From an uncultured Paracoccaceae bacterium (GTDB lineage Bacteria > Pseudomonadota > Alphaproteobacteria > Rhodobacterales > Rhodobacteraceae), in the NCBI GenBank assembly GCA_958439195.1, contig OY288161.1, positions 58,435 through 122,434 of the forward strand: 64,000 nt of DNA, given 5' to 3'. Numbering within the stretch: the first letter of the stretch is position 1; each line of letters opens with the position of its first letter. Positions 1 through 7,570 of this stretch are shown piece after piece. A program made the position numbers and the translations under genes. The notes beneath the pieces are model-generated. The model was given only the letters and a program-made list of their open reading frames with translations. It was not told the origin of the DNA and did not search any database.

Positions 1-124
1 TCATGTCCACCCCGGCGGGCAGGTGGCCGCCGTGATGTTCCATCACGCCAAGGGGCAGCACAACGGGGGTATCTGCCGCGATGGCGGCCTTAATCTGGTG
101 CGGGCGCATCCGATCATAGCGCAT
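1..124 (-). CDS. Creatininase-family protein (N-terminal part only, runs off the left edge)
   Basis: Only the first 41 codons are in the window. They contain the segment LPLGVMEHHGGHLPAGVD (about residues 23-40), which matches the metal-binding start of creatininase/creatinine amidohydrolase family proteins (the E-x-H-G-x-HLP motif). Members hydrolyse cyclic amides or act in cofactor and sugar-linked pathways, so the substrate cannot be told from this fragment. The ATG at 124 shares one base with the stop codon of the upstream kinase (TGATG), which suggests translational coupling and membership of the same leftward operon. Confidence 0.75.
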   Translation of the reverse strand, partial: MRYDRMRPHQIKAAIAADTPVVLPLGVMEHHGGHLPAGVDM

Positions 125-1617
125 CAGGAAGATCCCAATTCATGGGCGATGTCGCGTGTCTGGGTGTAAAGCCGTTTGAACAGCGGGTATTGGCGCAGGT
201 AGGCGGCCACCGGTTCGGGCCGGATGGTGCGGGCGACCGGGTTCCATTCGACGATCTCTTCCGGCATCGCCTTGCCCACGGCGGTGGCGGCCAGGAAGGC
301 ATCGCCATAGCTGGCGCCGATGGTCTTTTCACAGACGATCTGGCCTGCGCCGGATATATCGGAAGTGGCCTGCAACCAGACCGCGTTTCTGGTGCCGCCG
401 CCCACGGCAAGAATACGGTTGGGAAAGGCGTGCAGGTCACGATAGGTATCCAGCACATGGGCGGTGCCAGAGGCGATACCTTCCAGCACGGCGCGGAACA
501 GATCGCCACGGGTATGGGTCAGGTCAAGGCCGAAGAACGCCCCCTTGGCCTGCGCATCATGGATGGGCGTGCGTTCGCCGCTGAAATAAGGCAGGCAGAT
601 CAGTCCCTTGGCACCCTTCGGGCTGGCCTCGGCCTCGGCCGCCAGATCACCGAAACTGGTGGTGGCGGCGAACTGGTCGCGGAACCAATGGGTCAGCGTG
701 CCGGATGTGGCCAGGCCCGCCATTGAGGCATGCATCCCCGGCCAAAGCCAGGGCGCATACCACAGACGCGGGTCGCGGACCGGATCGGACGTCACCTGAA
801 TGATGAAGATGGTGGAGCCATACATCATCATCATCTCGCCCGGATGCTGCACGCCGACCGACACCGCCTCGGCCGCCGCATCAATCGTGCCGCAGGTAAC
901 GGGGGTGCCGATCGCAAGGCCCGTCTCTGCCGCGGCGGCGGCGGTGACGTGGCCTGCAATATCGGTGGACCACATCAGCCGGGGAAGCCGGTCCAGCGCC
1001 AGAATGTCGGGGGCCAGCGCATCGGTCCAGGCCAGGGCATTCACGTCATACAGGGGCGAGAAATTGGCGGCGGTGTAATGGTCGATGACGTATTCACCGG
1101 TCAGTTTCCAGGTGATGTAGCTGGTGGAGTTCAGCACTTTGGCGGTCTGGGCATAAAGATCAGGGTGTGTGTTCTTCAGCCACAGGATCTTTGGCCCCAC
1201 GGATTGCGAGGTCAGCGCATTGCCGCAGGTGGCCATGATGCGGTCAGCCCCGATGCGGGCGGTCAGATCGTCGATTTCCGCGCTGGCGCGGGTGTCCACG
1301 CCGTAAAGAACGCCGTTCATCAGCGGTTTGCCCGCCGCATCCACCGGCAGCATGCACGGCCCGATGGCCGAGGCGGCGATGGCGGCGATGTGGTGCGGAT
1401 CAATGCCAGACTCCGCCAGAAGGGCGCGGGTGATGTGGACGAAATCGCCCCACCAATCCTCATCCGCGCGGTGTTCGGCCCAGCCGGGGCGCGGCACCAG
1501 CATCTTGTGCGGACGGCTGGCCTGCGCCACGATGCCCCCTGCCCCATCCACCAGAACCCCCTTGGATTCAAAGGTGCCGATGTCGATGCCAAGTGTGTAA
1601 TGCGGGGCTGCGGTCAT
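124..1617 (-). CDS. FGGY-family carbohydrate kinase
   Basis: This 497-residue protein has the length and layout of FGGY kinases (xylulokinase/gluconokinase type), which phosphorylate a sugar or polyol with ATP in the cytoplasm. The N-terminal phosphate loop reads LGIDIGTFESKGVLVD (residues 9-24). The C-terminal ATP-binding lobe carries AVGGGTRNAVWLQATSD (around 410) followed by the typical GASYGDAFLAA near 440. The catalytic region GTIDAAAEAVSVG lies near 245. It starts 3 bp after the M42 gene and ends overlapping the creatininase-family gene, so all are probably one transcript. The unusual partners make the substrate unclear, and I do not assign xylulose. Confidence 0.85.
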   Translation of the reverse strand: MTAAPHYTLGIDIGTFESKGVLVDGAGGIVAQASRPHKMLVPRPGWAEHRADEDWWGDFVHITRALLAESGIDPHHIAAIAASAIGPCMLPVDAAGKPLMNGVLYGVDTRASAEIDDLTARIGADRIMATCGNALTSQSVGPKILWLKNTHPDLYAQTAKVLNSTSYITWKLTGEYVIDHYTAANFSPLYDVNALAWTDALAPDILALDRLPRLMWSTDIAGHVTAAAAAETGLAIGTPVTCGTIDAAAEAVSVGVQHPGEMMMMYGSTIFIIQVTSDPVRDPRLWYAPWLWPGMHASMAGLATSGTLTHWFRDQFAATTSFGDLAAEAEASPKGAKGLICLPYFSGERTPIHDAQAKGAFFGLDLTHTRGDLFRAVLEGIASGTAHVLDTYRDLHAFPNRILAVGGGTRNAVWLQATSDISGAGQIVCEKTIGASYGDAFLAATAVGKAMPEEIVEWNPVARTIRPEPVAAYLRQYPLFKRLYTQTRDIAHELGSS

Positions 1618-1620
1618 GGT

Positions 1621-2700
1621 CTATCGGATCAAGTTGAAACCGGGGGTGATGCGGGCGATGGCCGCCGCCAGCAGATCCACCATCTGCGCCACATCGGCGG
1701 GATCGCAAACTTCCAGCGCGGAATGGGTATAGCGCATGGGAAACCCCACATCGAGGCAGGCCACGCCCTCTTCGCCCATGAACTGAATATAGGACAGGTC
1801 GGTCAGCGCGCCGGTATGGGCCGATCGTTGCAGGGGCAGGCCCTCGGCTTCGGCCGTGTCTTCCATCAGGGTGACAAGCGCGGGATGCGGGATGACACCG
1901 TTCAGCGTGCCGCGCCCGTGAAAGGAATAAAGGCTGATGCCGGGGCCGCCGCCCAGCGTCACCTCGCCCCGCGTGGCCATGTCCGGCGTGTCGCAGGCCA
2001 GCAGAAGGTCGATCTGAAAGGCGATATCGGGCTTGGCGGCGGTGGCTGCGGGCAGGACGCCGCGCAGGTTGTATTCCTCTTGCACCGACCAGATCAGGTG
2101 GACGGTGGGGCCTGTCGCACGATCCTTCAGCCGCGCCGCAAGGTCGATCAGCGCGGCGCATCCGGCGCGGTCATCGGCGCTGGTGCCCGCGATGCGGCCA
2201 TTGGCCAGATCCATCACATGCGGGCGATAGACCACCGGATCGCCGATGCGCACCCCGGCGGCCCCTGCCTCTTCCTTCGAGGTGAAGCCCGCGTCGACGT
2301 AAAGTTCGGCATAGGGGACGACGCGGTATTTTTCTTCGGGCGTGGTGGCATGGTGGCTTTTGTTGGCGATCAACGCGGGCAGGTCGCCCTTGCGCGTGCA
2401 GACCAGCACCGCCTGCGCCGCCAAAGCGCGTTCCGGCACACCGCCCAGCCGTTCCAGCCGGATCAGTCCCGTGGTCTCGATCTTGCGGACGATGAATCCC
2501 AACTGGTCCATATGGGTAAAGACCAGCACCGACGGCGCGGCAGGATCACCTTCCAGCGTGGCCGACAGATTGCCAAGCCGGTCAGTGCGATGGGGGATGC
2601 CCAGATGGTCCAGATCGGCGGCGATACGGGCGCGAATACGGTCCTCATGGCCCGCAAGGCCGGGGATCAGCATGTAATCGCGGATCAGGTCACGCAGCAT
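1621..2700 (-). CDS. M42-family metallopeptidase (SgcX/FrvX-like)
   Basis: This 359-residue protein is a two-metal M42 aminopeptidase-type fold, a group that includes proteins once called endoglucanases (FrvX, SgcX). Metal-ligand candidates are visible: THMDQ (residues 65-69, H-x-D), GTSADDRAG (about 180), the glutamate pair in WSVQEEYNLRG (about 215), and the C-terminal RYTHSALEV. The ATG at 2700 was chosen because it begins MLRDLIRDY, the usual family start, and has a purine-rich stretch about 10 bp upstream; the longer open frame to 2838 is low-quality sequence covering an intergenic repeat. It may act as a peptidase or on a small catabolic intermediate. Its neighbours (BtpA-like, FGGY kinase) argue for the latter. 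Confidence 0.8.
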   Translation of the reverse strand: MLRDLIRDYMLIPGLAGHEDRIRARIAADLDHLGIPHRTDRLGNLSATLEGDPAAPSVLVFTHMDQLGFIVRKIETTGLIRLERLGGVPERALAAQAVLVCTRKGDLPALIANKSHHATTPEEKYRVVPYAELYVDAGFTSKEEAGAAGVRIGDPVVYRPHVMDLANGRIAGTSADDRAGCAALIDLAARLKDRATGPTVHLIWSVQEEYNLRGVLPAATAAKPDIAFQIDLLLACDTPDMATRGEVTLGGGPGISLYSFHGRGTLNGVIPHPALVTLMEDTAEAEGLPLQRSAHTGALTDLSYIQFMGEEGVACLDVGFPMRYTHSALEVCDPADVAQMVDLLAAAIARITPGFNLIR

Positions 2701-2877
2701 GATGATGTATCCCTTTCCCTGCCCTGCCCCATTCATCTTGGCCCAAACACCCACCGGGGGTGAATGGGCCGCATGGCCCAGAGGGGGCGCGTGCGCCCCC
2801 TGACGCGGAGCCGGAGCGCGCAGGCGCAGAGGCGACACAAAAGCCTTGCGGGCTTTGCCCGCGCAATCTGGTTCGCA
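2701..2877. repeat. Intergenic composite repeat with hairpins between the M42 and BtpA-like genes
   Basis: This gap holds one copy of the dispersed repeat in inverted orientation (TTCATCTTGGCCCAAACAC, 2732-2750). Next to it is a hairpin AGGGGGCGC/GCGCCCCCT at about 2782-2802. A second small hairpin, AAAGCC-TTGC-GGGCTT, lies near 2839-2855. Similar GC-rich mosaics flank other copies of the repeat in this window. It may act as a partial terminator or mRNA-stabilising element inside the leftward operon. Confidence 0.6.
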
Positions 2878-3687
2878 TCAATACCCCCTTGCGGCGCGGG
2901 CGCGGTCCATGAAATCCTTTGCGCGATCCGGGTCGACGGCGGCCCAGGTGTCGCCGCCCACCTTTAGTGCCGATCCCACGATGCAGCCATCGGCCACACG
3001 CAGGACATCGGCGATGGTGGCGTGTTTTACGCCGGTATTGGCCAGAACGGGTGTTTTCGGCAGCACGCGCTTTACGCCTTCAAGATCCCGCATCTCGGCC
3101 GCTTCGCCGGTGATTGCGCCCGATACCAGCACCGCATCCGGGATAGAGGAGAACACCGCCGAACGCGCGCGATCGGGCAACCCGCGCGGATCAAGGCTCC
3201 CTGCGAATTCGGCTGACACGTTGTAGAGAAGCGCGCAATCGGTGTTGCCAAGGCGGTGCTGATAGCGTTGGGCCGCGCCGGCATCAGGCGCCCATATGCC
3301 CATGTCGCTGGCATAGGTGCCGGTGAAAATCTCGCGCACGAATGCCGCGCCCGTGGCGGCGGCAAGGGCGATGCTGGCCATCGGATCCCACAGCACGTTG
3401 ACGCCGAAAGGCACGGTGATCTGGTCGCGCAGGCGGCCGATGACATAAGCCATCGTCGCGGTTGATGCCGTGTCGACCTTCAATTCATAGGGACGGTCGT
3501 TTTCATTGCCGAACATTACGGCATCGACGCCTGCGGCCTGAAGCGCGGTCAGGTCTTTTGCCGCGCCATCCACGATCGCCGCAATGCCGCCTGCGGTGTC
3601 ATGCAGCGGTGTGCCGGGCAACGCGCCCAGATGCACCATGGCGATGACGGGCTTTTTCTGCCCGAAGACCTTTTCGAACCGTGACAT
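2878..3687 (-). CDS. BtpA/SgcQ-family TIM-barrel protein
   Basis: This 269-residue protein has the family hallmark MVHLGALPGTP near the N-terminus (residues 17-27). It also has FGVNVLWDP (about 93-101), LVSGAITG (about 192) and the C-terminal phosphate-binding type GCIVGSALKVGG (about 239). BtpA was first linked to photosystem I in cyanobacteria, but bacterial relatives such as SgcQ sit in sugar operons and probably have a TIM-barrel enzyme role. A strong ribosome site, GGGAGGATCAC, precedes the ATG at 3687. It is the first gene of the leftward operon that continues with M42, kinase and creatininase-family genes. In E. coli, sgcQ also lies near an M42 gene (sgcX), which supports a shared pathway. 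Confidence 0.8.
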   Translation of the reverse strand: MSRFEKVFGQKKPVIAMVHLGALPGTPLHDTAGGIAAIVDGAAKDLTALQAAGVDAVMFGNENDRPYELKVDTASTATMAYVIGRLRDQITVPFGVNVLWDPMASIALAAATGAAFVREIFTGTYASDMGIWAPDAGAAQRYQHRLGNTDCALLYNVSAEFAGSLDPRGLPDRARSAVFSSIPDAVLVSGAITGEAAEMRDLEGVKRVLPKTPVLANTGVKHATIADVLRVADGCIVGSALKVGGDTWAAVDPDRAKDFMDRARAARGY

Positions 3688-3789
3688 GTGATCCTCCCAA
3701 TCTGGGGGAAGGCTAGACGGAAAGGGATTGGATCGGAAGGGGGGATCATACTAGCATGTCAGTGATCGGGGGGGAGATCGGGGGGGAAC

Positions 3790-4824
3790 ATGCAGGCACG
3801 GCGGCATTGGATCAGGCGCGGGAACGCGCCGGGGAATGGGGGGCTGGATTTCACCCTGCTGGGGTTCGGATCGGCCCCCATCGGCAACCTGTTCCGCGCC
3901 ATTTCGGATGACGATGCCCATGCCGTGCTGGAGGCGGCCTGGGCGGGCGGCGTGCGGTATTTCGATACTGCGCCGCTTTATGGCTTGGGCCTGTCGGAGA
4001 CGCGGCTGAACCGGTTTCTGCGGGGCAAGCCGCGGGAAGACTATGTGCTGTCGACCAAGGTGGGGCGGCTGTTCCGGGCCACCACGCCGGACAAGCGGGA
4101 CGGGTTCGGCAAATGGTTCGACGTGCCGTCGCGCAACGAGGTTTACGATTACGGCCATGACGCGGTGTTCCGGTCGGTGGAATTTTCGTTGGAGCGGTTG
4201 GGGATAGACCGGATCGACATCCTGTATGCGCACGATCTGGACCTCTTCAACCACGGCACCCAGGCGGCGCTGGACGCGCGGCTGGCGGAATTCATGGCAG
4301 GCGGGTATCGCGCTTTGGTCAGGCTGCGCGACGAAGGGGTGATCCGCGCCTTTGGGGCCGGGGTGAATGAATGGGAGCCGTGCGCCTGGATGATGGAGCG
4401 GGGGGATTTCGACATCTTCCTGCTGGCGGGGGAATATTCACTGCTGCGGACCGAGGCGTTGGCGGGGTTCATGAACCCTGCCGCGGCGCGGGGCGTGGGG
4501 GTGGTGGTGGGCGGACCCTATAACTCTGGCATTCTGGCCACGGGGCCGCGACCGGGGGCGCAGTATCGCTATGAGGATGCGCCGGATTGGGCGATGCAGC
4601 GCGCGGGGCGGTTGCAGGCGATCTGCGCCGCGCATGGCGTGCGGCTGGTCGATGCGGCGTTCCAGTTTTGCGCGCGGCACCCGGCGGTGGTGTCGGTCAT
4701 TCCCGGCGGGCAGACCCTGTTCGAGATGGAAAGCAACCTTGCGGCAGTTGCGGCGGCGATCCCCCCTGCCCTGTGGGACGACATGAAGGCCGAGGGGTTG
4801 ATCCCCGCTGATGCGCCGGTGTGA
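3790..4824 (+). CDS. Aldo/keto reductase (L-fucose/aldose dehydrogenase-like)
   Basis: This 344-residue NAD(P)-dependent aldo/keto reductase resembles the aldose or pyridoxal dehydrogenase subgroup. The catalytic tetrad is visible: aspartate and tyrosine in RYFDTAPLYGLGLSE (about 56-70), lysine in VLSTKVGRL (about 86) and histidine in LYAHDLDLF (about 143). The C-terminus VSVIPGGQTLFEMESNLAA is the usual cofactor-binding end. A G-rich ribosome site (GGGGGGA) lies directly before the ATG. A lactonase-like gene begins 12 bp downstream, which fits oxidation of an aldose to a lactone followed by ring opening. The exact sugar is not determinable. Confidence 0.85.
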   Translation: MQARRHWIRRGNAPGNGGLDFTLLGFGSAPIGNLFRAISDDDAHAVLEAAWAGGVRYFDTAPLYGLGLSETRLNRFLRGKPREDYVLSTKVGRLFRATTPDKRDGFGKWFDVPSRNEVYDYGHDAVFRSVEFSLERLGIDRIDILYAHDLDLFNHGTQAALDARLAEFMAGGYRALVRLRDEGVIRAFGAGVNEWEPCAWMMERGDFDIFLLAGEYSLLRTEALAGFMNPAAARGVGVVVGGPYNSGILATGPRPGAQYRYEDAPDWAMQRAGRLQAICAAHGVRLVDAAFQFCARHPAVVSVIPGGQTLFEMESNLAAVAAAIPPALWDDMKAEGLIPADAPV

Positions 4825-4836
4825 GGGAAGAACAAC

Positions 4837-5670
4837 ATGCAGATCGACGCGCATCAACATTTCTGGCACCCCGCGCGGGGTGATTACGGCTGGATGCCTG
4901 TGGATGACCCGGTGCTGTCGCGCCCCTATGGCCCGGCAGAGTTATGGCCGCAATTGCAGGCGGCGGGGGTAGAGGGAACGGTGCTGGTGCAGGCCGCACC
5001 AACCGTGGCTGAGACGGAATACATGCTGGGCATCGCCGATGCCGTGCCTTGGGTTCTGGGGGTGGTGGGCTGGGTGGATTTCGAGCGGCCTGCCGATCTG
5101 GCCGAGATGAAGCGGCTGGCGCGGCATCCAAAGTTCAAGGGCGTGCGCCCGATGATCCAGGACATCCCCGATGATGACTGGATGCTGCGGGATGATGTGC
5201 AATGGGCGTTTCGTGCGCTGTGTGATCTGGGGCTGCGCTTTGACGCGCTGGGGTTTCCGCGCCATCTGGGGAATTTCCTGACCATCCTGAAACGTTATCC
5301 CACCCTGCCCGTGGTGGTGGATCATTGCATGAAGCCGCAAATCCGCGAGAAATCGGCGGCGCATTTCCGGTTTTGGGCCGATGGCATGGCACGGATCGCG
5401 GATGAAACGGCGGCGGTGGTGAAGTTTTCCGCCCTGATCACCGAGGCCGATGCCGATTGGACCGTGGATGACCTGGCACCCTATGTGGACCATGTGTTGC
5501 GCGTGTTCGGGGCCGAACGGATGATGTGGGGGTCGGATTGGCCGGTGTGCCGGTTGCGCGGGGAATATGCCGGTTGGCGACGCGCCGCTTTGGACCTGAC
5601 CGCCGGGCTGGATGATGTGGACCGCGCGCTGATCTTTGGCGGCACCGCAGCGGGGTTTTACGGGATATGA
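4837..5670 (+). CDS. Amidohydrolase-family lactonase (L-fuconolactonase-like)
   Basis: This 277-residue TIM-barrel hydrolase has the amidohydrolase metal motif DAHQHFW at residues 4-10, VVDHCMKP near 163 and the C-terminal MWGSDWPVCRL near 230. These are typical of the L-rhamnono/L-fucono-lactonase and 2-pyrone-dicarboxylate lactonase group. It follows the aldose dehydrogenase-like gene by 12 bp and would hydrolyse the sugar lactone made by that enzyme. A GC-rich hairpin with a following T-rich stretch closes the two-gene unit at 5677-5708. Confidence 0.85.
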   Translation: MQIDAHQHFWHPARGDYGWMPVDDPVLSRPYGPAELWPQLQAAGVEGTVLVQAAPTVAETEYMLGIADAVPWVLGVVGWVDFERPADLAEMKRLARHPKFKGVRPMIQDIPDDDWMLRDDVQWAFRALCDLGLRFDALGFPRHLGNFLTILKRYPTLPVVVDHCMKPQIREKSAAHFRFWADGMARIADETAAVVKFSALITEADADWTVDDLAPYVDHVLRVFGAERMMWGSDWPVCRLRGEYAGWRRAALDLTAGLDDVDRALIFGGTAAGFYGI

Positions 5671-5676
5671 AGCGGA

Positions 5677-5708
5677 GCGCCGCCCAAGGGGGGCGGCGCG
5701 TTCCTTTT
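5677..5708 (+). terminator. Rho-independent terminator after the lactonase-like gene
   Basis: The sequence shows GCGCCGCCC (5677-5685), a short AAGGG loop, GGGCGGCGC (5691-5699), then GTTCCTTTT. It begins 6 bp after the stop codon of the amidohydrolase. It merges into the composite repeat that ends with the dispersed element at 5750-5770. Confidence 0.75.
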
Positions 5709-5749
5709 GCCTCGCCTGCGCGCTTACGCGCTTCGGCTCAGGGTTTATT

Positions 5750-5770
5750 GGGTATTTGGGCCAAGATGAA
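5750..5770 (+). repeat. Dispersed intergenic repeat, copy B
   Basis: The core GTATTTGGGCCAAGATGAA is present exactly. The same core occurs at 9358-9378 and, with small changes, at 2732-2752, 9394-9414, 45887-45908, 48281-48301, 58408-58428 and 58437-58457. All copies are intergenic and most lie at gene ends. Confidence 0.85.
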
Positions 5771-5799
5771 ACCGGATCAATTTACGTAATTTACGTAAC

Positions 5800-6765
5800 T
5801 TATGCCCCGTAGAGGGCGGCGGCGATGATGCGGGTGGAGGCGGCGGCGTCTTGCCGTGCCATTGCGGCGGCAAGGGGCGCATGGTCGCGCAGACCGGCGG
5901 CCACGCTGCGCAGGCGTTCGGTCAGGGCGATGTTGGCGCGGGATTCGGCCACCGGGTCCATGCCGCCGTGATCAGGGAAAGTGTCGAAATAGATCACCCC
6001 GTCATAATCCATCTGGTCCAGCACCCAGAACAGTTCGACCGTCTGGATCGGGTGGACGGTGCCTGCGATCAGGCCGTCATCGCGTTTTGCATAGCCATCG
6101 TTCAGATGGACGCCCATGATGCGGCAATAGCGGGCGGCCAGGAGGGCCGATCTGGCGGGCATTTCGCCGGCAAAGAGCATGTGGCAGAAATCCAGCGTCA
6201 CGCCGAGATTGGGGCGGCCGACATCGCGTATCGCGTGAAGCGTGGTGGCCATGTCAGGCAGCACGGACCAGGAACGCGGTTCGTTGGGTTTGTATTCGAT
6301 GGAGATGTCGAGCGCGGGGTTGTGATCGCAAACCTCGATCAAGGCGGTGAGGGTGTCATCCCACATGCGGGCATAGTCGCCCTGAAAGCTGTAATCGAAC
6401 CCGTCCTGCCCCAGCCAGACGGTCATCACCGTGCCGCCCATCGCGGCCAGCGCGTCGAGACCGCGCTTGGTGATGTCGATGGCGGCGCGGCGGACGGTGG
6501 CATCGGGATGGGTAAACGCCCCGAGGCGGAAACCGGGATCGGTGTAGTAGCGCATGGCCAGGCCATTCAGCGCCATACCGCTTTTGTGCAAGATTTGGGT
6601 CAGGTCTTCCGGGGTGTGATGGTCAAAATGGTCGGGAAAGTTCAAGTCTGCGGCGTTCAATCCGCCCACCTGGGCGGCCCTTGCAATCAGGTCTTCGACG
6701 GTGTCGCCCTTGCGTCTGAAGGCATTCAGGCGCGTGGCATAGCGCGGCCGGTTCGGGAGTGTCAT
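5800..6765 (-). CDS. Sugar phosphate isomerase/epimerase (TIM barrel, AP endonuclease 2 fold)
   Basis: This 321-residue protein belongs to the xylose-isomerase-like TIM-barrel group that includes tagatose/psicose epimerases and rhamnose isomerase. Metal and substrate residues are seen in IEYKPNEPRS (glutamate, about 177), GVTLDFCHM (aspartate and histidine, about 210), GVHLNDGY (about 240) and the glutamate-free end FDTFPDHGG. The start is set at the ATG at 6765, about 10 bp after GAAAGG; an in-frame TTG lies 9 bp earlier. It ends the leftward unit that begins with the GntR regulator, so its substrate is probably an intermediate of the same sugar pathway. Confidence 0.8.
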   Translation of the reverse strand: MTLPNRPRYATRLNAFRRKGDTVEDLIARAAQVGGLNAADLNFPDHFDHHTPEDLTQILHKSGMALNGLAMRYYTDPGFRLGAFTHPDATVRRAAIDITKRGLDALAAMGGTVMTVWLGQDGFDYSFQGDYARMWDDTLTALIEVCDHNPALDISIEYKPNEPRSWSVLPDMATTLHAIRDVGRPNLGVTLDFCHMLFAGEMPARSALLAARYCRIMGVHLNDGYAKRDDGLIAGTVHPIQTVELFWVLDQMDYDGVIYFDTFPDHGGMDPVAESRANIALTERLRSVAAGLRDHAPLAAAMARQDAAASTRIIAAALYGA

Positions 6766-6779
6766 AGGGGGCAAGCCTT

Positions 6780-7508
6780 TCAGGCGGGATCAAACAGATC
6801 GGGCCGTTCGCGTTCCAGCGGTTCAAGATAGGTGATCAACTGCCGCAGATGGTGCCGCGTTGCAAGGCGCGCGGCATCGGGATCGCGCGCCTCCAGCGCG
6901 GCAAGGATGGCGCGGTGTTCATCAAGCGTCGCACTGATACGCCCTGGCACCGGCAGGATCAATTGCCGTGCGCGGTTCACATGCAGCCAGGCGGAATCGC
7001 TGACCTGCCCCAGACGGCGAAAGCCGGTGAAGGACAGGATCAGTTCATGCATCGCGGCATCCATTTGATAGAAGCCAGGCACATCCCCATCGGTGATCAG
7101 GGCCGCCTGCACGGTCAGGTTTCGGCGCAACTGGGTAAGCTGATCTTCGGTAATCGTCTGGGCCACACGTTCGATGGCGGCGACCTCGATCGCCTCGCGC
7201 AGGAAGGCGCCTTCGCGGATCTCTTCCATCGAAAAGCGGGCAACGAAGGTGCCAGCCTGCGGGACAACATCGACAAGCCCTTCGGCGGCCAGCCGCGCCA
7301 CAGCATCGGCGACCGGGCTGCGGGAGACGCCAAGCGCCTCGCAGATTTCGGGTTTGCGGAGGATTTCGCCGGGACGATAGGCGAGCGACAGGATCGCTTC
7401 GCGCAGCGTCTGATAGACGCGCTGGCCGAGCGAGCCGGAAAACTGTTCCAGGGGCGCAAGCCGCGCGCTGGAAGGGTCTTGTGGTGCGGGCGCGGGCGGC
7501 TGTAACAT
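6780..7508 (-). CDS. GntR-family transcriptional regulator, FCD subfamily
   Basis: This 242-residue regulator has an N-terminal winged helix (LGQRVYQTLREAILSLAYRPGEILRKPEICEALGVSRSPV, residues about 27-67, shown here only as a region summary by its ends LGQRV and SRSPV). An all-helical FCD ligand domain follows (about 95-225), with metal-ligand candidates in MDAAMHELIL and the late ATRHHLRQL. FadR-type regulators of this group sense sugar acids or organic acids. It lies 14 bp before the epimerase gene and is divergent from the dehydratase gene. A perfect 12-bp palindrome immediately upstream (7510-7521) is the obvious candidate operator for autoregulation and for the dehydratase. Confidence 0.88.
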   Translation of the reverse strand: MLQPPAPAPQDPSSARLAPLEQFSGSLGQRVYQTLREAILSLAYRPGEILRKPEICEALGVSRSPVADAVARLAAEGLVDVVPQAGTFVARFSMEEIREGAFLREAIEVAAIERVAQTITEDQLTQLRRNLTVQAALITDGDVPGFYQMDAAMHELILSFTGFRRLGQVSDSAWLHVNRARQLILPVPGRISATLDEHRAILAALEARDPDAARLATRHHLRQLITYLEPLERERPDLFDPA

Positions 7509-7509
7509 G

Positions 7510-7521
7510 CTAACATGTTAG
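7510..7521. promoter_or_regulatory. Palindromic operator candidate between gntR and uxaA-like genes
   Basis: CTAACATGTTAG is a perfect 12-bp palindrome placed 2 bp upstream of the gntR start and about 50 bp upstream of the dehydratase start. Position and symmetry fit binding of a dimeric GntR regulator. Binding itself is inferred. Confidence 0.6.
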
Positions 7522-7570
7522 GCATGCGTTGCGCCCTGTCAAGAAAGCAGCGCCAAGGGGGGATGGGGCG

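Noticed and set aside
730..2763. A 677-codon plus-strand frame opposite the kinase and M42 genes
   Set aside because: The opposite strand carries the recognisable FGGY and M42 proteins. The translation is low in hydrophobic order and has no motif.
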